The notes: generated from the letters alone by a model not told the origin. A stretch of DNA of 64,000 bases from Nereocystis luetkeana (GCA_031213475.1 JARUPZ010000021.1:4564438-4628437); one strand, 5' to 3'. Positions 11,401 to 22,494 are shown, counted from the first letter of the stretch. Made by a program: numbers and translations.

Positions 11401-14400
11401 TAAGAGTACGAAGCATCCCGCATCACCACCTCAACCTGAGCTACGAAGATACCATGCGGAGTTATTAATGGTGCTTACTATCAATTGAAGTTATTTACGC
11501 TTCCCTACGGTCTTTTACCACGGAACCTCCGGAAGGTATCTGTCTGTCCGTCTCCCTGACAAAATCGCCAAAAAAACGGCATACCGGTGCTTTTTATTCC
11601 AGTTGACGGTACAAAATCAGCTCCAAAAGGCCCAACAACTTGAAAAAGGGAGATACCGCGAGATATAACGTTTTCTGTCACGGTATACCGTTTTCTGGCA
11701 TTTCTTATATATAGTGCGGACTTATCAACCATTTCCTTGAAGTTTGGCCGGGGTCCAAAACACTACCGCCGTGCTGCCGTATCACACGTGTGAAAGCATA
11801 AGACGTACGTACATACGAGCGACAAGATAAAACACCCCCCGCATCACACGGGTGATAAGATAACACCCCCCGCCCCCTCTCGGACGACTGACTTTACAAT
11901 TCGATCTCCTGGACAACGGAGAGAGTGCAAAAACGCCGAGCGATACGAATACGGTTATCAATGCAAATGTTTCGACGAGATCTGATACGGGGGACCGTAG
12001 TGATCAGGACCAATCCTCTACACAAAAAATATGCCAGGTATATATTCCAGTACTTTTACGAAGCATGTTTACTAAAGTAGTCCCGAGTATTATGTTCCGC
12101 CGATTTAGATATTTTCGAGTTACCAGTTTCGATACGTGCGCCCCGTGCCCCCCCTTGCGTCGGGACAAAGCCGGCTCAGAAATATCATCCCAGGACATGT
12201 GTGCGTGTAACCTTGTATGCTATACCAGGCACGAGGTCAGTACCGCCGAGGGAGGGTGGGTGGAGAGTCACAAGCGTAGTGTATAGCGCTTCGAAGCTTC
12301 GCAGGTTCACTCACCTCAACCTGAGCTCTTCTCATCGGCTCCTCGTAAATCTCTCTCCGATACTTGGGCGGCACCTCCACCTCGTACAGGTCAATCACGT
12401 ACCTATATACGAAATGTACCAGGTATATATTTATACATACAGCCGTACGACAGGGGAAAAAAAACACGATTTTCGTGGGGGAAACGTGGAGTGAGCCGGG
12501 GGGAGGGCAGTACAAATATTTCCACCTCAGGTGCGTACTTGCATCAACCGAGTCGAAAAAAAACGTCTGCAATATCAGGGGGCTTCACGGGCCATGACTC
12601 CGGTCGGGTCAGGATTTTTGGAAATCTCAAGGAGTGGGTAGGGTAGGGTAGGGTCGGGTCGGGTTGGGTCGGGTCAGGATATTTGCCAACTCTCACGGAT
12701 TTTGGGTCGGGTCACCCTCGCCCGACCCGACCCGACTTGGCCTGATCCGCGGGGTTTGACCCGACCCGTGAGCATCCCGTAAAATATAGGGGGCCGTATC
12801 GGGCTGGGTGAAGCCGGAGATGTGCATCGCGCGACCGAAAACCTACGAAAAAAACTTGAATTTACGTCGACTCCTTGCACCAGCGCACACAGTTGACGAC
12901 AGTTACAACTATCCACCAGCGCGAGTGGATTCCAGGGCTTTTCACGGGACGGGTTAAAACTCACGAGTCGAGTCGGTTCACCTATAACCCGATCCGACCC
13001 GGCCCGGTTCGACCAGACCCGTGAGATTTCGACTACCTCCTGACCCAACGCAACCCTACCCGACCCGACCCGACCCTTGAGGTTTGGAAGACCTCCTGAC
13101 CGACCCCGTGGGTCGGGCCATGAACCGTGAAACAACCCTGGTGAATTCCTAGCGAGAGCTGCCCTATCTCGAGCGCATATAATTCAGCAGTATGTAGTAA
13201 CGCGTCCGCAAGGAAGGAGAACGTGGCTGGCGGCACACTAAAAGAAGCGTCGTACTCCATTTTTGTGGCATGGCTCAGGTACACTCGCCCCTGGCGGGGT
13301 TGCTACTAAATAGCACTACTGCTACTAAATGGAGTGTGTACGCCACGAAACCAGCGCACACCCACTTCCACTTCCACACGCACACCCACCACCCACCACG
13401 GGCGACACCAGGGGGGGGGGGGGGGAGGGGGGTGTACTCGATATCATAAATGGCCGTAGTCGTATGACCATACACCCTCGCATATACAACGCCGGGACGG
13501 AGCACGTCGGGTTTTCACCGATCAGACATTGCTTGCACCAAGCGCGAAACCAGGGGGTTGTTCATAACCGTTTACCGCAGCTCGATCACGGCCGCGTCAC
13601 CCCAAAAAAAAACTGTAAGTCATACAACAACAAAAAAAACAAGTCCAGGGACCTTTCTCTCTTTTTCTTGTCAAGAAATCGTTTGGTGTGAGGAAACTCG
13701 TGTCGAAAATTACATTTCGTGCCGAGAAAATTGTGGCAGCAAAATCGCGTCAAAAACATGCGCCAAGAAAAACGTATTAGGAAACCGTTTCGAGTCAGTA
13801 AATAAACTGCGTCAAGATAGCCGTGTCAAGACAATACCCGCGGTTAGGTGGCTGCGCTCCGAAAACACTGCTCCCAAAAACACGCCAAGGAGAGGGTACA
13901 AGAATCTAGAGGAACGTCCAGATAATCGGGTCGAGACAAAACAATATGTCTTCGATCAGGTGTCGTGGATCACGAAAAAAAGGTGTCCCTCCCAAAAAAA
14001 AATAGTGTTAAGTTGACTACGAAAAAAAACAACCGTGTCAAGACAGCCATTCTAAAAACAAAAAACATTGCGAAATCATGTAAAGAAATTACCATGTCAA
14101 CAACAATGAAAAGAAATAACCATGTCAATACAATCGCGCCCTCGCCTGCAAAGATCTTGAGCGCTGTCCTTCCCGTACATCTCGAGGTACAAGAACCACA
14201 CGGCGGGGTTGACGCCTCGGTAATCCACCCTCGAAACCAGGCCCTCCACCGGGGTCTTGAGGTCGTCTTCCACCAGGGCTGTTCGTTTCCAAGCCAATCA
14301 AGAGAAAAATAAACCGAAAAAACGATCGATCGATCAACCAACCAGGCCGCTTGTATGTCGGACCAAAGCGCTTTTCGACCAATCAACAGACGAAGGGTTT

Positions 14401-17400
14401 CTAACGTCTGGAGGCTGTTGATTTTCGAGCAAAGTTGTAACAGCAGAGCCGAAAATCGCGCGATCAACCACCAAAGCAGTTTTGTTCCGAAAACAACCAA
14501 CAAGCAGCAGAACCGAAAATCCGATTGATCAGCGACGAGGACTGTTTTGCTCGAAGAACAAACCAATCGAGAGAAAAAAAAAAGGAAAAAAAAATACGAT
14601 CGATCAACGATCGGGGCCTGTTGTTGTTGGTCCGCCCCCAAGCCCATAAAAAAACAGAAGAACCAAAACACCGCTGATCCAATCACACTCGGGAGTGTTC
14701 GTTCCCAAGCCAACCAAAAGCAGCATCAGAAAAGAAAACGACTGATTGACCACCGGGGCCGTTCGTGTCAAAGCCAACAACCAATCAAAAGCTGCAGAAC
14801 CGAAACATCGACCGACCAGCCAACCAGCTATATGCGGCCATCGTACATGTACACCTAATACGGGGGAATGTACTGGAATAATCAAAACCAGCCATGGTTG
14901 TGCAAACATCGGGGGATACATGGTTGCTGGGTCCATCGTGAGTTCTGAATAATATAAGTCCCCCGCACGACAGATTTACCATCCACCATCCTCATATCGC
15001 TAGGTTCGGCCACGTGCAGCAGTACGCCGCAGCATTTTAACCCGTTTCGGACTGCAGTCCCGTTTCAGGGACGAAACTAGTTGGACTTTATACTCAGATT
15101 TACCTGTATGTTTCTTGTGCAGTGCAGTGCTACGCGTAAGAGGGTTGACTAGAAAAACTACCTCGTGAGGAGTCAAGGGCATTTTGGCTCGAATCCTGCA
15201 CGAAACATACTGCTGCTGCTGCTATCAGGAGGAGTGCACGTATAAAACAATCGGACACCCCACCCCCCATCTGCAACACCAAGACAGGGAGGGGTGCACT
15301 AAAACCAAGGTAGAAAGGTAGAAAACAAACCATTGTCGCAGCTTCGTCCAGAAGTCCTATCCCATCCAATGGTTAGGTTTTTTATTTTGACCTTCTCAGA
15401 AGAGTGGTGTCATTTCTGTCTGATCGTGCACCCCTGCTGCTCAACACGAACAATCGTTCAAGGAACAGAACGGAGCTCAAGATGCAGTCTGCCGGTTTAA
15501 TTCTTGAGTTGCACAGTAATTGCCCACGCACGTTTTTTTTGTTGTTGTCTTCGGTGTCCTTCACCGAAGATCTGGCTGGTGGTGTGTATTTACCTTGCGG
15601 GCGATCGTCCGAAAAACCTTCACGTACTCTGTAGTTCACTTCTTTAGGTCGACGGTGTCGTTATGCTTCTTTCGAAGTTATACCCGGTACAAGTTTAATC
15701 CAAAAGCACACCCTGCCTCATCAAGTGAGGGATATATTTTTTTTCAGTGAGAGTAACATTAATCAGTGCTGAGCCCGATTCTGACAGTTTCAGTCGTGAC
15801 TGAGTAATATCCATGGTCGAACTCATGCCGACAGGAGGGCAGACGTCTGGGTGCATATCAACATACACAAGCAAAAGCGCAGTGCTCCCTCGTCTCCCAT
15901 TCGCGTCACACGCGCAAAGCCGCGCGAGTTTAAGCAGACGCAGAGAGGACGAGCGGACAGCGCGATACCGCCTGGCGTTGGTCTGTGGATAGGTCTAAAG
16001 GCCAAGGTTACTGCTGTCGTGGCATTCCTCAAGCTCGACCGAAACAAGAGTTTCTTGAAGTGGTGTCGCGTGCCTCACCTTCGTTGCTGATGCGCCCTGG
16101 AGGGGGTCCCTCGCCTCGGACGAACTTCGCCCAGCCCTGCAACCACTTCGTGTCCACGATGAACCAGCACTCTCGTCGAGGGTTAATGGTCGCCCTGTAG
16201 CAGACGAGTAGCACATCCATCGGGCGGTCGGTAGGGAGGGACAAATAAAGCACCAAAAAAGGTAGCAGGAAAATCTTTGTGAGCATAACCTCCCCAAAAA
16301 AAAAAAAAAAAAACAGAAAAAGAACGGCCGCAGTTGGACCTCCGCGAGCATGCGAGAACGACATGTGGGGGCCGGTGGGAGAGAGAGAGACGGATTACAG
16401 CGGTATGAGACAAATGGAGAAAGGGGGAGAGTCAAAAGCAGAGAGTTACGTAGGGGGAGGTGGATACTTCAACCAATATCATGTCATCCTGGGGACACGG
16501 CAAGCCTACCGAGCGTCAATTCGAAAAGAAGGGACGTAACGGGTGATATCTTTGTCGTCTTGTCGCCCTCATCGCAATCCCCCGTGTCCTTCGTATCTAT
16601 GTACGTGCTGCGGACTCGTTAGTAGCGAGATACAGAGTAAGTGCAGGGTATATGCCTCGTACCAACCTGGACGGCAATGTAAGGATCGTCTGGCATTCCT
16701 ATTGAAGTCTAAACGTTCCCTAAATTTCCCACCCATGAGTGGTACCCACCAGGTACCAAGAAAACGAGCACTAAGATAGCCGGGCAGATATTTACTACGG
16801 GAAAAGAAATAAAAAACAGGAGCCGTTAAAGCGAAGCTAGTGTTCAACGTACCCTTTCCCAAGATAATAAATCCAGCTCGGGGCAGACAGACAGGCAGAC
16901 AGTATTCCTGATTCTTAGTAGTCAGTACGAGACACCATTGTACCGGACAATGTACCGGGCAATGTACCGGACAGATCATCGATGTATCTACTAGTAATAG
17001 AACTTTCAGGGCAGACAAATATATTCCTGATCCGTAGGATCTAGCTCACGTTGCAGGGTGGGAGCCGTATTCAGCCTGATCTAGGACTTGGTTCCCGGGT
17101 TCGATCTGTGCTGTACAGATCCAGCGCAACATCTCAAAACAACAGGGTGGGATCTAGATGATCTACAGTAGTAGTAGTAGTAGTAGTAGATCGTCATCTG
17201 TGCGAAGTGTGAACAGCAATAAAACGGGCACTGTGAAAGTCGGGGTGAGATGTACAGGAAAAATAAGCAAGTCGCGAGCCTTTGTATTAACAGAAGTTGG
17301 TGCAGAACGTGCCCTGTCATGCACAAGAAAACCGGCCTGGGCCAGCTTCCTGTTTTTTCTAGTATGTACCCGGTACCTTGCAGTAGATGCCTTGTACTGC

Positions 17401-20160
17401 TGTAGCGGGGGTGATTTCGAAACGGTCTCTGCATGATGGCAGTTGCAGTTTATCGTGGTTGGTTGTCTTGTGAGCATCCGGAGAAGCACGTGCACGGAGA
17501 CTCGGCCGCACCGGGGTGGTAGGACACCCGACGCGGAGCTGGGTTTCGCACATCAGCAGCAGCAGCACCACCAACAACAACAACCTGCTTGGTTTCCCAT
17601 GGTACTGCAGTCTGTCGGCCAGCCTGCCTGATTGTCTGTTTGTCTGGTTTGCATTCTGAGCAGCTCTTCGGGTGGTTTGCTCAAGGAGGAGCTTGAGCTG
17701 GCAAAATAACAGGGCATTCCTATTTGCGAGTTTTTTAAAGCTGCGGCAGCAGTACCAGCAGTACCACCACCACAATCAGTGCCACCAAACCACAACAACT
17801 AACGATAACAGGACCACCAACACCTCCACCACCACAACTACCACCACCACCACCACCACCACCACCACAACAGCAACCAACATAAACACCACCACCACAC
17901 TACCACCGGCGCCACCACAACCCCCGACACCACCAAGTCCACCAGCATCAGCTCCACCAGCTTTCCAAGCTTTCCACAGCTACGACAGCCTCTTACCATG
18001 TAGCTCTACTCACACTGCTGTTGTAGCATTCAAACGTACGTAATACTCGTACACACGTATCGTATACCTACGTGCCTCGGATAAAATACTAAGAGATGAT
18101 GGCGGTCGGTCAGAGCGGCAATAATACCAGCAGCAGAACACCTTCAACCTACAATACGTACAGGCTCGACCGTGAGAAAAAGAGCAGAGCCAGCGCAGCT
18201 CAACAACAGCAGTAGTATTTCCGGGGGTAACGGCGTAGACTATAGAGTATGGTCTACCAGGTACCTGGTACGAGTTTGTATGTTTTTGAACATGTACGAA
18301 CAGAGCATTTGTACCCGTGATTATAGACCCAAGTGTACGCATGACAAAATAGAGAAGACGGTAAACCGGTATAGTATTCGCACAGAGTATATACGCAGAC
18401 AGAGGGCACATACAATGGTAGGGTTTTAGCCAAATACAGGTACACACAAAAACCGAGTAAACAACACACGGCAGGAGCCCTGCGATTGGCCAGCCTCACA
18501 TCGTGTATGTTTTTGGCTTAAAATGGGCCAGTTCCCCTGGATTTGTCTACTTCGTCTAGCTTTCAAATGCAGTTTTGCCCTGATTTTGAGCCAATCAGAG
18601 GCCACCCACTGTTTGTTTCGCTCTGTACGTCTGTGCGTATGTATACCTGTTTTCTCTTCTTGTTCGAGGTGCACGATGTGCTTCAGATGTTATGTGTACT
18701 ACGAATCGTATGTATATACCAGGGTATTAGTTTTGTAATGTCACAGTACGTAGTGGTATTGATAGTAGTAGTGATACAGCATATTGGACACTGGACACGG
18801 ACGGCAGTTCGTATGCTCCCCCCCACGTCGAGGTGGGCTCAGTTCGTGCCGAGAAAGCGGTTCCTCGAGGATGGTCGAGACCTCAAAGCTGTCAAGGGGG
18901 AGGGTCTGCCAGAAGAAGTACTCTTGGCACGCCGGCGGTGGCGATCAAAACAAAGCCTTGTGACCCACCGCAGCAGGTCCGAGTTGAGCCTGTGGTGCCT
19001 GTACTCTCACGAAATCAGAGTTATTAAGATTTTGGAGGCCGCACGCTCAGCTGCTGCCAGGCACAAGAAAAAACACGTTTGTCATTTTTTCCTCATGGCC
19101 AGAAACACCGTTCGTACGTAGCATGTGTTTTTTACTTGGCTTCAGGATGTGCCGTTGTTTCCGCGTTTTTCTTCTTTCAGGAATGTTTTGAGTGATTAAC
19201 GTTGAAGCCTATGTTGCACATGATAATAATGGCAAGCACGCTAAAAAATGTACCAGGTACCTTTTTTTGGAGCATAAAGGAACAGAGACACCTTTTTTAG
19301 GATTCTTCACTAAATATTAAAAGTACATACCAGGTACCAGGTACCTGGTACTGCTGTATATACCTGGTACATCTCATTTGCGATGAATTTGTTTGTTCTC
19401 GGTCTGGTGGTGTTTTCGATCCACAGAACTTATAACTCTCTAGGATGAAGGATCGGCACGGACACAGCGTGTGCTGGGTATCGTTGCTTAGAAACAACGG
19501 AAGACAACATCAACAACAGCGTGCACTATAATAGTAGTATCGCTGGCGCTGCTGGTGCGGCCTGCGGCTGCTGCTTCTTCTTGTTGTCGCATCATCAATC
19601 GACCAAAAAATATTGCTTGCTTGGACAAGAGCGGCAACATACATAGCAAACACGGCGGTAACAAAACAACCAGCAGGCGAGAGCATGGCGACGGGAGCAC
19701 CCGCTGCACCACTGCAGGCACCACCAGTACACAGGTGGGCCACGCAATGCACTCACGAGTCGTACTCCCCGATGAGCTTGAGCTCCTCGCTTCGCCTTCT
19801 CTCAAGGGTGTCCAGATCATCTCCGTACGAGGCCCTGCCCGCTCCGAGGTCATCCCCATCGCCGCCCGAGCTCTCGCGCCCTGCAACGCCATTCTCTGCG
19901 GAACGTGCGTCCTTCGATAAGGTCGACGGTGGTGTTGTTGTTGGTGGTGATTGTGGCGGTGGTGGTGGCGGCGGTGGCGATCGTCGTCGTTGTTGTTCTT
20001 GCCTTGTCGTTTGCTCTCGCCGTTTGCCTTGCTCGGAAGGAGCGGGGAGATTTCGATTCTTCTGCCTCTTCTCCTTCTTTTGTCCTGCCTCTCCCCTGGC
20101 TCCCGCCGCCACTCCTGCCCCTCTTCTGGCCGGGCCAGTTGGAACCATCTCTTGCATCAT
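8195..20160 (-). CDS. DUSP-domain membrane protein, 7 exons (whole gene)
   Basis: Exons on the minus strand, in order: 20160-19757, 16194-16079, 14278-14146, 12402-12315, 11429-11373, 9130-9047, 8491-8195. Every junction keeps the frame (phases 2, 1, 2, 0, 0, 0), giving about 392 residues. Residues 1-134 are low-complexity and charged. Residues about 136-215 form a DUSP domain, recognisable by WFIVDTKWLQGWAKFV, the GPPPGRISNE turn, and LVSRVDYRGVNPAVWFLYL. DUSP domains usually sit in ubiquitin-specific proteases, but no C19 peptidase boxes were seen here. Near residues 287-305 a hydrophobic segment lies between Cys clusters (RLCCC and WLCCC). A Glu/Asp-rich tail and a Pro/Arg end follow. I infer a membrane-attached, possibly palmitoylated adaptor. 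The start is uncertain: M at 20160 or 20148, or further upstream exons such as 23068-22957. The 11372 donor (GTACGC) is the weakest junction. Confidence 0.8.
8570..8735. repeat. GTTGTGGTGG-rich simple sequence
   Basis: A degenerate G/T-rich simple repeat inside the last intron of the DUSP gene. Confidence 0.6.
8818..9030. repeat. Tandem array of about 31-bp units
   Basis: About seven imperfect units of the form ATGACGGTTTCACGAAGCGT plus a spacer AGTATAT lie end to end. The array fills the donor side of the 555-bp last intron of the DUSP gene. Confidence 0.8.
9047..9130 (-). CDS. DUSP gene exon 6
   Basis: 28 codons between CCTAAG|GTACAG and GAGGGG|GTGAGC. It reads VQKMRWRVEPDEV... to ...RLCCCITEG and joins the next exon in phase 0, completing the Cys-flanked hydrophobic segment. 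Confidence 0.75.
9131..10132. other. Intron sequence (DUSP gene), no named repeat
   Basis: Part of the 2.2-kb intron between the exons at 11373 and 9130. No coding frame was convincing on either strand. A telomere-like CCCTAACCCTTAACCCC lies at 10073-10089. Confidence 0.4.
10133..10370. repeat. Element E (GGGTC/GACCC pentamer element)
   Basis: It opens with GGTTGTTCACGGGTCGGGTC, continues as GGGTC pentamers, switches to GACCC pentamers, and ends GGGTCATGACCCGCGC. The two halves can pair with each other. Confidence 0.75.
10505..10600. mobile_element. Element B (palindromic), divergent copy
   Basis: The arms CCTGCAGTCCCGTTTAGGGG and GGGACTGCAGTCCTAAAAGG flank a TTAGAATTAGAGTGG centre. Confidence 0.75.
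10919..11185 (-). mobile_element. Element F retroposon-like copy
   Basis: The reverse complement of this stretch matches 21774-22090 over about 250 bp, including the GTCGACATCCAGCACAACCA head and the A-rich tail (here a T-rich start on the plus strand). It lies in a DUSP-gene intron. Confidence 0.75.
11373..11429 (-). CDS. DUSP gene exon 5
   Basis: 19 codons, VVMRDASYSYGPTQPTAGA. The acceptor is GTTGAG|GTGGTG. The donor is taken as GCA|GTACGC because it keeps phase 0, but the frame stays open beyond it, so the exon could be longer. Confidence 0.55.
11430..12314 (-). other. DUSP intron flanked by 16-bp direct repeat
   Basis: An 885-bp intron. The word AGCTCAGGTTGAGGTG spans the donor (ending at 12311) and is repeated exactly across the acceptor, so both splice sites lie inside identical copies. 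A single element A arm occurs at 11985-12014. Confidence 0.7.
12315..12402 (-). CDS. DUSP gene exon 4
   Basis: The acceptor is TATATAG|GTACGTG and the donor is GTTGAG|GTGAGT. It codes YVIDLYEVEVPPKYRREIYE and on to MRRAQVE, directly after the DUSP domain. Its first base completes an Arg codon from the previous exon. Confidence 0.8.
12598..12780. repeat. Element E copy
   Basis: GGGTC/GGGTA pentamers followed by GACCC pentamers, beginning CGGTCGGGTCAGGATTTTTG and ending GACCCGTGAGCATCC. Confidence 0.7.
12930..13140. repeat. Element E copy
   Basis: It begins CAGGGCTTTTCACGGGACGG and ends GGGCCATGAACCGTG, with GACCC pentamers between. It has the same pattern as the copies at 10.1, 36.3 and 60.5 kb. 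Confidence 0.7.
13411..13556 (-). mobile_element. Element C, truncated copy
   Basis: A G-run, then TGTACTCGATATCATAAATG and the GACCATACACCCTCGC and GGGACGGAGCACGTCGGG blocks. It stops shortly after the GCTTGCACCAAGCGCGAA block. It lies in a DUSP-gene intron. Confidence 0.8.
13560..14145. other. A-rich intron sequence
   Basis: The 5' part of the GC-AG intron of the DUSP gene. It is rich in CAAAAAAAA-type runs and has no named repeat. Open frames here are compositional. Confidence 0.4.
14146..14278 (-). CDS. DUSP gene exon 3 (C-terminal half of DUSP)
   Basis: Reads LVEDDLKTPVEGLVSRVDYR, then GVNPAVWFLYLEMYG. The acceptor is GAACAG|CC. The donor is TTTGCAG|GCGAGG, a GC donor. It is the only choice that keeps the frame into the next exon. 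Confidence 0.85.
14300..14850. other. Repetitive intron sequence
   Basis: Degenerate repeats built on CGATCGATCAACCA, AACCAATCAA and CAGAACCGAAAA recur every 80-100 bp. No gene seen. Confidence 0.5.
15039..15098. mobile_element. Element B, single arm
   Basis: Only the left arm (TAACCCGTTTCGGACTGCAG, TCCCGTTTCAGGGACGAAAC) is preserved. Confidence 0.6.
15099..16078. other. Intron sequence, no named feature
   Basis: The donor side of the 1.8-kb intron between DUSP gene exons 2 and 3. No coding or repeat signal seen. Confidence 0.4.
16079..16194 (-). CDS. DUSP gene exon 2 (N-terminal half of DUSP)
   Basis: The acceptor is CTACAG|GGCGACC and the donor is AACGAAG|GTGAGG. It codes ATINPRRECWFIVDTKWLQG, then WAKFVRGEGPPPGRISNE, the hallmark start of a DUSP domain. 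Confidence 0.9.
16195..18826. other. Intron sequence, microsatellites
   Basis: Part of the 3.6-kb first intron of the DUSP gene. It contains AGT repeats at 17165-17190, an ACC/CCA-rich stretch at 17760-17930, and the palindrome TACCAGGTACCTGGTA at 18257-18272. No gene seen. Confidence 0.45.
18827..18920 (-). CDS. Possible exon fragment inside DUSP intron 1
   Basis: Reads YFFWQTLPLDSFEVSTILEE, then PLSRHELSPP, which looks protein-like. It lies between AAGAG| and C|GTGGGG. Its phases do not fit between the flanking DUSP gene exons, so it may be an alternative exon, part of another gene, or chance. Confidence 0.3.
19245..19380. repeat. Cluster of TACCAGGTA motifs
   Basis: Exact TACCAGGTA or TACCTGGTA occurs about five times in about 130 bp, including a direct tandem and an inverted pair at 19328-19351. 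Confidence 0.85.
19757..20160 (-). CDS. DUSP gene exon 1 (as far as seen)
   Basis: Low-complexity, charged N-terminus with a Pro run, then LERRRSEELKLIGEYDS up to TC|GTGAGT. The start is placed at the first Met of a cluster (20160, 20148). If the exon at 22957-23068 belongs to this gene, its phase fits an acceptor at GCAAG|AGATG instead. Confidence 0.65.
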
Positions 20161-21085
20161 GTTTTTATCTTGTCCGCCCTGGGAGGCGGAACACAAGAGC
20201 TTGTTGCACACAGCAACAGCGCACAAGGCAATGGCAGTCAAAAAACAAAAACGACAGCAGCAATGGTATTTACCCCGTATCCCTGTACCATAACGCCTTA
20301 CACAATAAAAAATTGTATGGAAACCCAGACCTACAAGAAATTTGACATTTTCGAAGATCTACGTACGATTGTTCAGGAGACACGTCCCGATTTATTATTT
20401 TTATCCAAGTCATCCAAGGTGAGCTCCGTACAGCAGTATGAAAGGTCGACTTCACGCAGAGGTACGCACTGCTGTTGATTTGACCACGTAATGTGGGTCA
20501 CGGGGGATAGCCACGAGTCAAATTCTCACCGATTTTTTCGCCTATGATCTATGTGCACGGCGGTTGTACGTACTTTTGTATCACCCCTATACCTGCTACA
20601 ACACGGAAAAGCAGACGAAGTCTACAGCAGCAGCTTGCAGCAGGGAGAGTATGTACCTAAAAGTTCCACGTGCGGTACGGACGTACGAACTCGCTCGGGT
20701 GCGCTTTGCGTTCTGTATGCGACTACTCGTAACTTTATGACGATACTCGTTCGAGCATCTAGCCGAAGAGCGTATGTAGGAAGTTGAGAGCGGCGCTGAA
20801 CGCCATGGGGCGGAGGACTCGCTCGCGGCAACAACACCTCGGGGTAGCAAATCGGCCATTCGTTGAGGCCACACCGCATCAGAAGTCAGAAGCAATACGG
20901 CCTCATAACTGAACCAAATACTGCTAAAATAAGAGTATTATACGAACATTATTACTCCGTATTATATTGTCCAGTCGCACAGGTTGATACTGGTAGCTGT
21001 ATTGTTGGTACACACGGCGACGCGACGAGCTTTCATCTCGTCGTCGTGGGACTGGATGGACATCAGTCAGATGGAGCATTCAACT
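20161..21085. other. Region upstream of DUSP exon 1
   Basis: No gene recognised. It is either promoter or intron, depending on whether the exon at 22957-23068 is joined. Confidence 0.4.
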
Positions 21086-21187
21086 ATTATGGGGGACCAT
21101 AGTTAATAGGACCAAATATTGTCAGTATAAATGGGTAAATAGTTTTTATCTATACCACAGGTCCTGTTAACTATGGTCCCCCGTAAT
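21086..21187. mobile_element. Element A, copy 3
   Basis: A palindrome from ATTATGGGGGACCATAG to CTATGGTCCCCCGTAAT. Confidence 0.9.
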
Positions 21188-21379
21188 ATCACTATTAATA
21201 GCAGGTGGTACCACAGGTTGATTATCTGAAATAAATGTGGAATGACTTTCGGCTTCCAAATGATGATGATACCGCGCTGTAGTGTAATAACGTGGGCCAG
21301 AAGTATCACCATCGAGTCTATCTCATCTTCGGCGGTGATCCTTTTTACAGCGAGGGAGCGGCTGCCGACCCCGGAGGCT

Positions 21380-21435
21380 ATTACGGGAGACCATAGTTAA
21401 TAGGACCAAATATTGATGGTAAAAATGGCTAAAAT
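21380..21435. mobile_element. Element A, half copy
   Basis: Only the left arm and part of the centre (ATTACGGGAGACCATAGTTA to GTAAAAATGG) remain. Confidence 0.75.
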
Positions 21436-21639
21436 TTCGGCATTTTTTTCGCGCAATTTTCCATTTTTTCCCCAAATGTGTGAAATTTAAATAACTTGAT
21501 TTTTTGCTTTTCTGGAGAATTTCACGAGACTTTCACGAACAGTGACAGAACGCCTCCCGCCGTAAATTGATACATATCTCCAATAATTTTCAAACTTTGG
21601 AAGTTATGGAAAAAAAGCTCTTCGATAAGAATGAGCCTA

Positions 21640-22250
21640 ATAAAATATCAATTTCGTGGGTTTAATAATGGTAAGGGCTTTTTCTTGCATAAAAAATGAT
21701 TATTAATAGCGGAAAGAGCGAAAACGGTGTGAGTTAGCTACCTGGTACATTCGATGAAAATGGACGAGCAGTGTGTGTGCGTTCGTTCTTTCTACCCGTC
21801 GACATCCAGCACAACCACTGTCCGTGCCGATTCTTCAATCCTACCAGGTATAATAGAAGAAATACAAGTTCTTCTGTGGTCACAAAGCTACGCCACAAAG
21901 AGAGATCCTACGTTGTCACGTACCTTGCATACCAGCAGTGGGCAATGCATTGCCATATTGCCATGTCATAATACTGGATACGACAGGCACGACATACACA
22001 TTCTATAAGATAGAGAAACGAAAGGAAACAAAGAGAAAACAAAACCAAAGAAGACAAATCGAAAGAGAAAAAAAAAGAAAAAAAAAAGAGTGGGAATGCT
22101 GAACCCTACGGCAGTATGCGAGACAAAAAATGAAGGCACCTACCGGGGGGGAAAAGAGGACGACGCCTATTACCTACCAAGTACCTGGTATTAATACCTG
22201 TGACCACGGCTTGAAGACCGCTGAGGGTAAATAAAACTTCGGAAAGTGCA
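21640..22250. repeat. Dispersed repeat containing a nested element F
   Basis: Paralogue of 5580-5850. It is split by the A-tailed insertion at 21774-22090 and carries extra TACCTGGTA motifs at 21739 and 22181 that the 5.7-kb copy lacks. Confidence 0.8.
21774..22090 (+). mobile_element. Element F retroposon-like insertion
   Basis: A roughly 315-bp insertion ending in an A-rich tract (22020-22090). Its borders are fixed by comparison with the uninterrupted GAGCAGTGGGAATGC at 5706-5720. A second copy lies inverted at 10919-11185 and a fragment at 19425-19487. Confidence 0.75.
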
Positions 22251-22387
22251 AGTGATGATGAAAAAAAAGAAAAAGTACCAGGTACGTGGGCAAGTTCCCA
22301 GACAAGTATTACATCAGTGCAACAACAGCAACAGCAGCAGTAGCGTATGTACGTGGGGAGTTGTTGTTTCGTACGTGCTTGCTCGTT

Positions 22388-22494
22388 ATTACGGAGGGCC
22401 ATAGTATGTAGGACCTACGGGGCACACAAAAACCTATATATTTGCCTATTTTTACGAACAATAGTTGGTCATATTTACTATGGCCCCCCGTAAT
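22388..22494. mobile_element. Element A, copy 4
   Basis: A palindrome from ATTACGGAGGGCCATAG to CTATGGCCCCCCGTAAT. Confidence 0.9.

Noticed and set aside
17033..17115. Possible tRNA around TAGCTCACG and GGGTTCGATC
   Set aside because: No T-stem or acceptor stem could be paired.
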